A stretch of DNA of 64,000 nt from Mortierella alpina (lineage: Eukaryota; Mortierellomycota; Mortierellomycetes; Mortierellales; Mortierellaceae), in contig JANATF010000013.1 in assembly GCA_029449245.1 (NCBI GenBank), positions 868,001-932,000 on the forward strand. The letters run 5' to 3'. Shown piece after piece: positions 63,530 through 64,000 of the stretch. The translations under genes were made by a program, and so were the position numbers. The notes under the pieces are model-generated. The model saw only the letters and a list, made by a program, of their open reading frames with translations, had not been told where the DNA came from and did not search any database. Position 1 is the stretch's first letter, and each line of letters opens with the position of its first letter.

Positions 63530-63844
63530 TGTCGTGAATCTAGGCAGGGCAAGGACAGGATGACCTTTCACAAGGGCAGGAGGGAAGGGACAAGGGAAGT
63601 GGCAAGACAGGAGGGTTCAGGGTATGATCAAGGATGTATTCAAGTTACTAGGTAAAGACTAAACTAAGATGAGACTACAAGGAGTATTTATACTAAAGGG
63701 AGGTGCGCCATGGTGCGCGCCGCACCATGGTCATGGGTCAAATCAGAAGGGTAACACAGCAACAGCCTGACCCAAATAATGATTTGTCGACTCTGGCTTG
63801 ACCTAGGGGTTGAGGACGCGACATCTAGGGCTGAGGTTGCGACA
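63530..63844 (-). repeat. Element M 5' LTR (type 1b)
   Basis: 315 bp. R-U5 (63530 to about 63657) matches type 1a; U3 (about 63658-63844) does not. TATAAATA on the element strand at 63685-63692. Confidence 0.94.
63708..63730. promoter_or_regulatory. 23-bp palindrome upstream of the M TATA box
   Basis: Perfect 10-bp arms (CCATGGTGCG and complement) with a 3-bp centre, about 16 bp upstream of the TATA-like box on the element strand. Candidate binding site for a dimeric activator; it is absent from type 1a U3. Confidence 0.55.
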
Positions 63845-63917
63845 GTAGCTCGTCCAAAGGCGCAGATAATGTGCCATAGAGAGGGATGTACTCACGAAAA
63901 TAATTAAACATACCAAG
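63845..63917 (-). pseudogene. pol: Element L pol, RT fragment
   Basis: Encodes GMFNYFREYIPLYG and APLDEL, the RT-connection motif also seen in I and K. It joins in frame to 58262 when M and one GTAGC are removed. Cut on the right by LTR N at 63918; CCAAG (63913-63917) is the presumed TSD of N. Confidence 0.85.
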
Positions 63918-64000
63918 TGTCGCGTCCTCAGCCCTAGATGTCGCGTCCTCAACCCTAGGTCAAGCCAGAGTCGACAAATCATTATTTGGGTCAGGCTGTT
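63918..64000 (+). repeat. Family-1 LTR N, type 1b, partial
   Basis: First 83 bp of a plus-strand type 1b LTR, starting TGTCGCGTCCTCAGCCCTAG and continuing with the duplicated TGTCGC unit. It runs off the window. It is opposite in orientation to M and only 73 bp away. Confidence 0.88.

Larger units (their letters stand above)
58263..63844 (-). mobile_element. Complete family-1 chromovirus M with type 1b LTRs
   Basis: 5582 bp with LTRs of 316 bp (58263-58578) and 315 bp (63530-63844) differing at about three positions. Gag, pol and polypurine tract are as in A. Perfect 5-bp TSD GTAGC at 58258-58262 and 63845-63849. L pol reads on in frame across it. Internal sequence is nearly identical to A, but most of the LTR U3 is unrelated. 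Confidence 0.95.

Noticed and set aside
1-64000. CRISPR arrays, operons, tRNA or rRNA genes, bacterial promoters
   Set aside because: None seen; the repeats are LTRs and minisatellites, and the coding content is entirely of eukaryotic retroelement type.

Overview
The window is a fungal retrotransposon graveyard-and-nursery. I found no host gene, tRNA, rRNA or CRISPR array. Essentially every base belongs to Ty3/gypsy-type LTR retrotransposons or their LTRs. Most pol proteins end in a chromodomain (chromoviruses). The short (100-330 bp) or ~1 kb LTRs, Tf1-like polyproteins and intron-poor coding suggest a filamentous fungus, most likely a basidiomycete. That is an inference from family resemblance; the species cannot be told from the sequence.

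Element labels and families. Family 1 (TGTCG...CGACA LTRs, separate gag and pol): A0, A, C, M, N. Family 2 (about 1 kb TGTG...CACA LTRs, pol without chromodomain): B, F, LTRs S1 and S2, and the diverged solo LTR J. Family 3 (TGTAACAG... LTRs): G, H and scrap O. Family 4 (191-bp LTRs, single gag-pol ORF): D, E. Singletons: I, K, L.

Layout. 1-10328 (minus strand): element B, cut by the family-1 LTR A0 at 176 and by complete element A (2987-8593, TSD ACCTC, identical LTRs). 10329-14260 (plus): C, whose 5' part should lie left of the window because B inserted into it. 14261-18977 (plus): G, into whose gag C inserted. 18978-19925: family-2 LTR S1, split by G. 19926-19980: a scrap of family-3 gag (O). 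19981-24273 (minus): H. 24274-44483 (minus): old element D in four pieces, split by LTR S2 (26557-27556) and by F (27962-42937, plus), which itself carries complete element E (35210-41368, minus, TSD CGAAC). 44484-50135 (minus): I, split by solo LTR J (48759-49662, 4-bp TSD GCGG). 50136-56320 (minus): K, complete, identical LTRs, no TSD. 56321-64000: pol of L (minus), split by complete M (58263-63844, minus, TSD GTAGC) and by LTR N running off the right edge.

Inferred nesting order, oldest first: O > S1 > G > C > B > A/A0 (six levels), and O > H > D > {S2; F > E; I > J}. In the four interruptions where I checked it (A in B gag, E in F pol, J in I protease, M in L pol), the host reading frame continues exactly once the insert and one TSD copy are ignored. 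This shows the calls are real and that the hosts were intact when hit.

The most interesting observations are: (i) two family-1 lineages with nearly identical gag, pol and R-U5 but different U3 promoter modules, swapped at the U3/R edge; (ii) a 9-nt self-complementarity between R and the base next to the LTR in the same family, as in Tf1-type self-priming; (iii) arrays of small hairpins with compensating stem changes in the 3' non-coding region of D and E, with looser counterparts in K and I; (iv) two junctions (S2 and K) that bear the marks of recombination between separate insertions.
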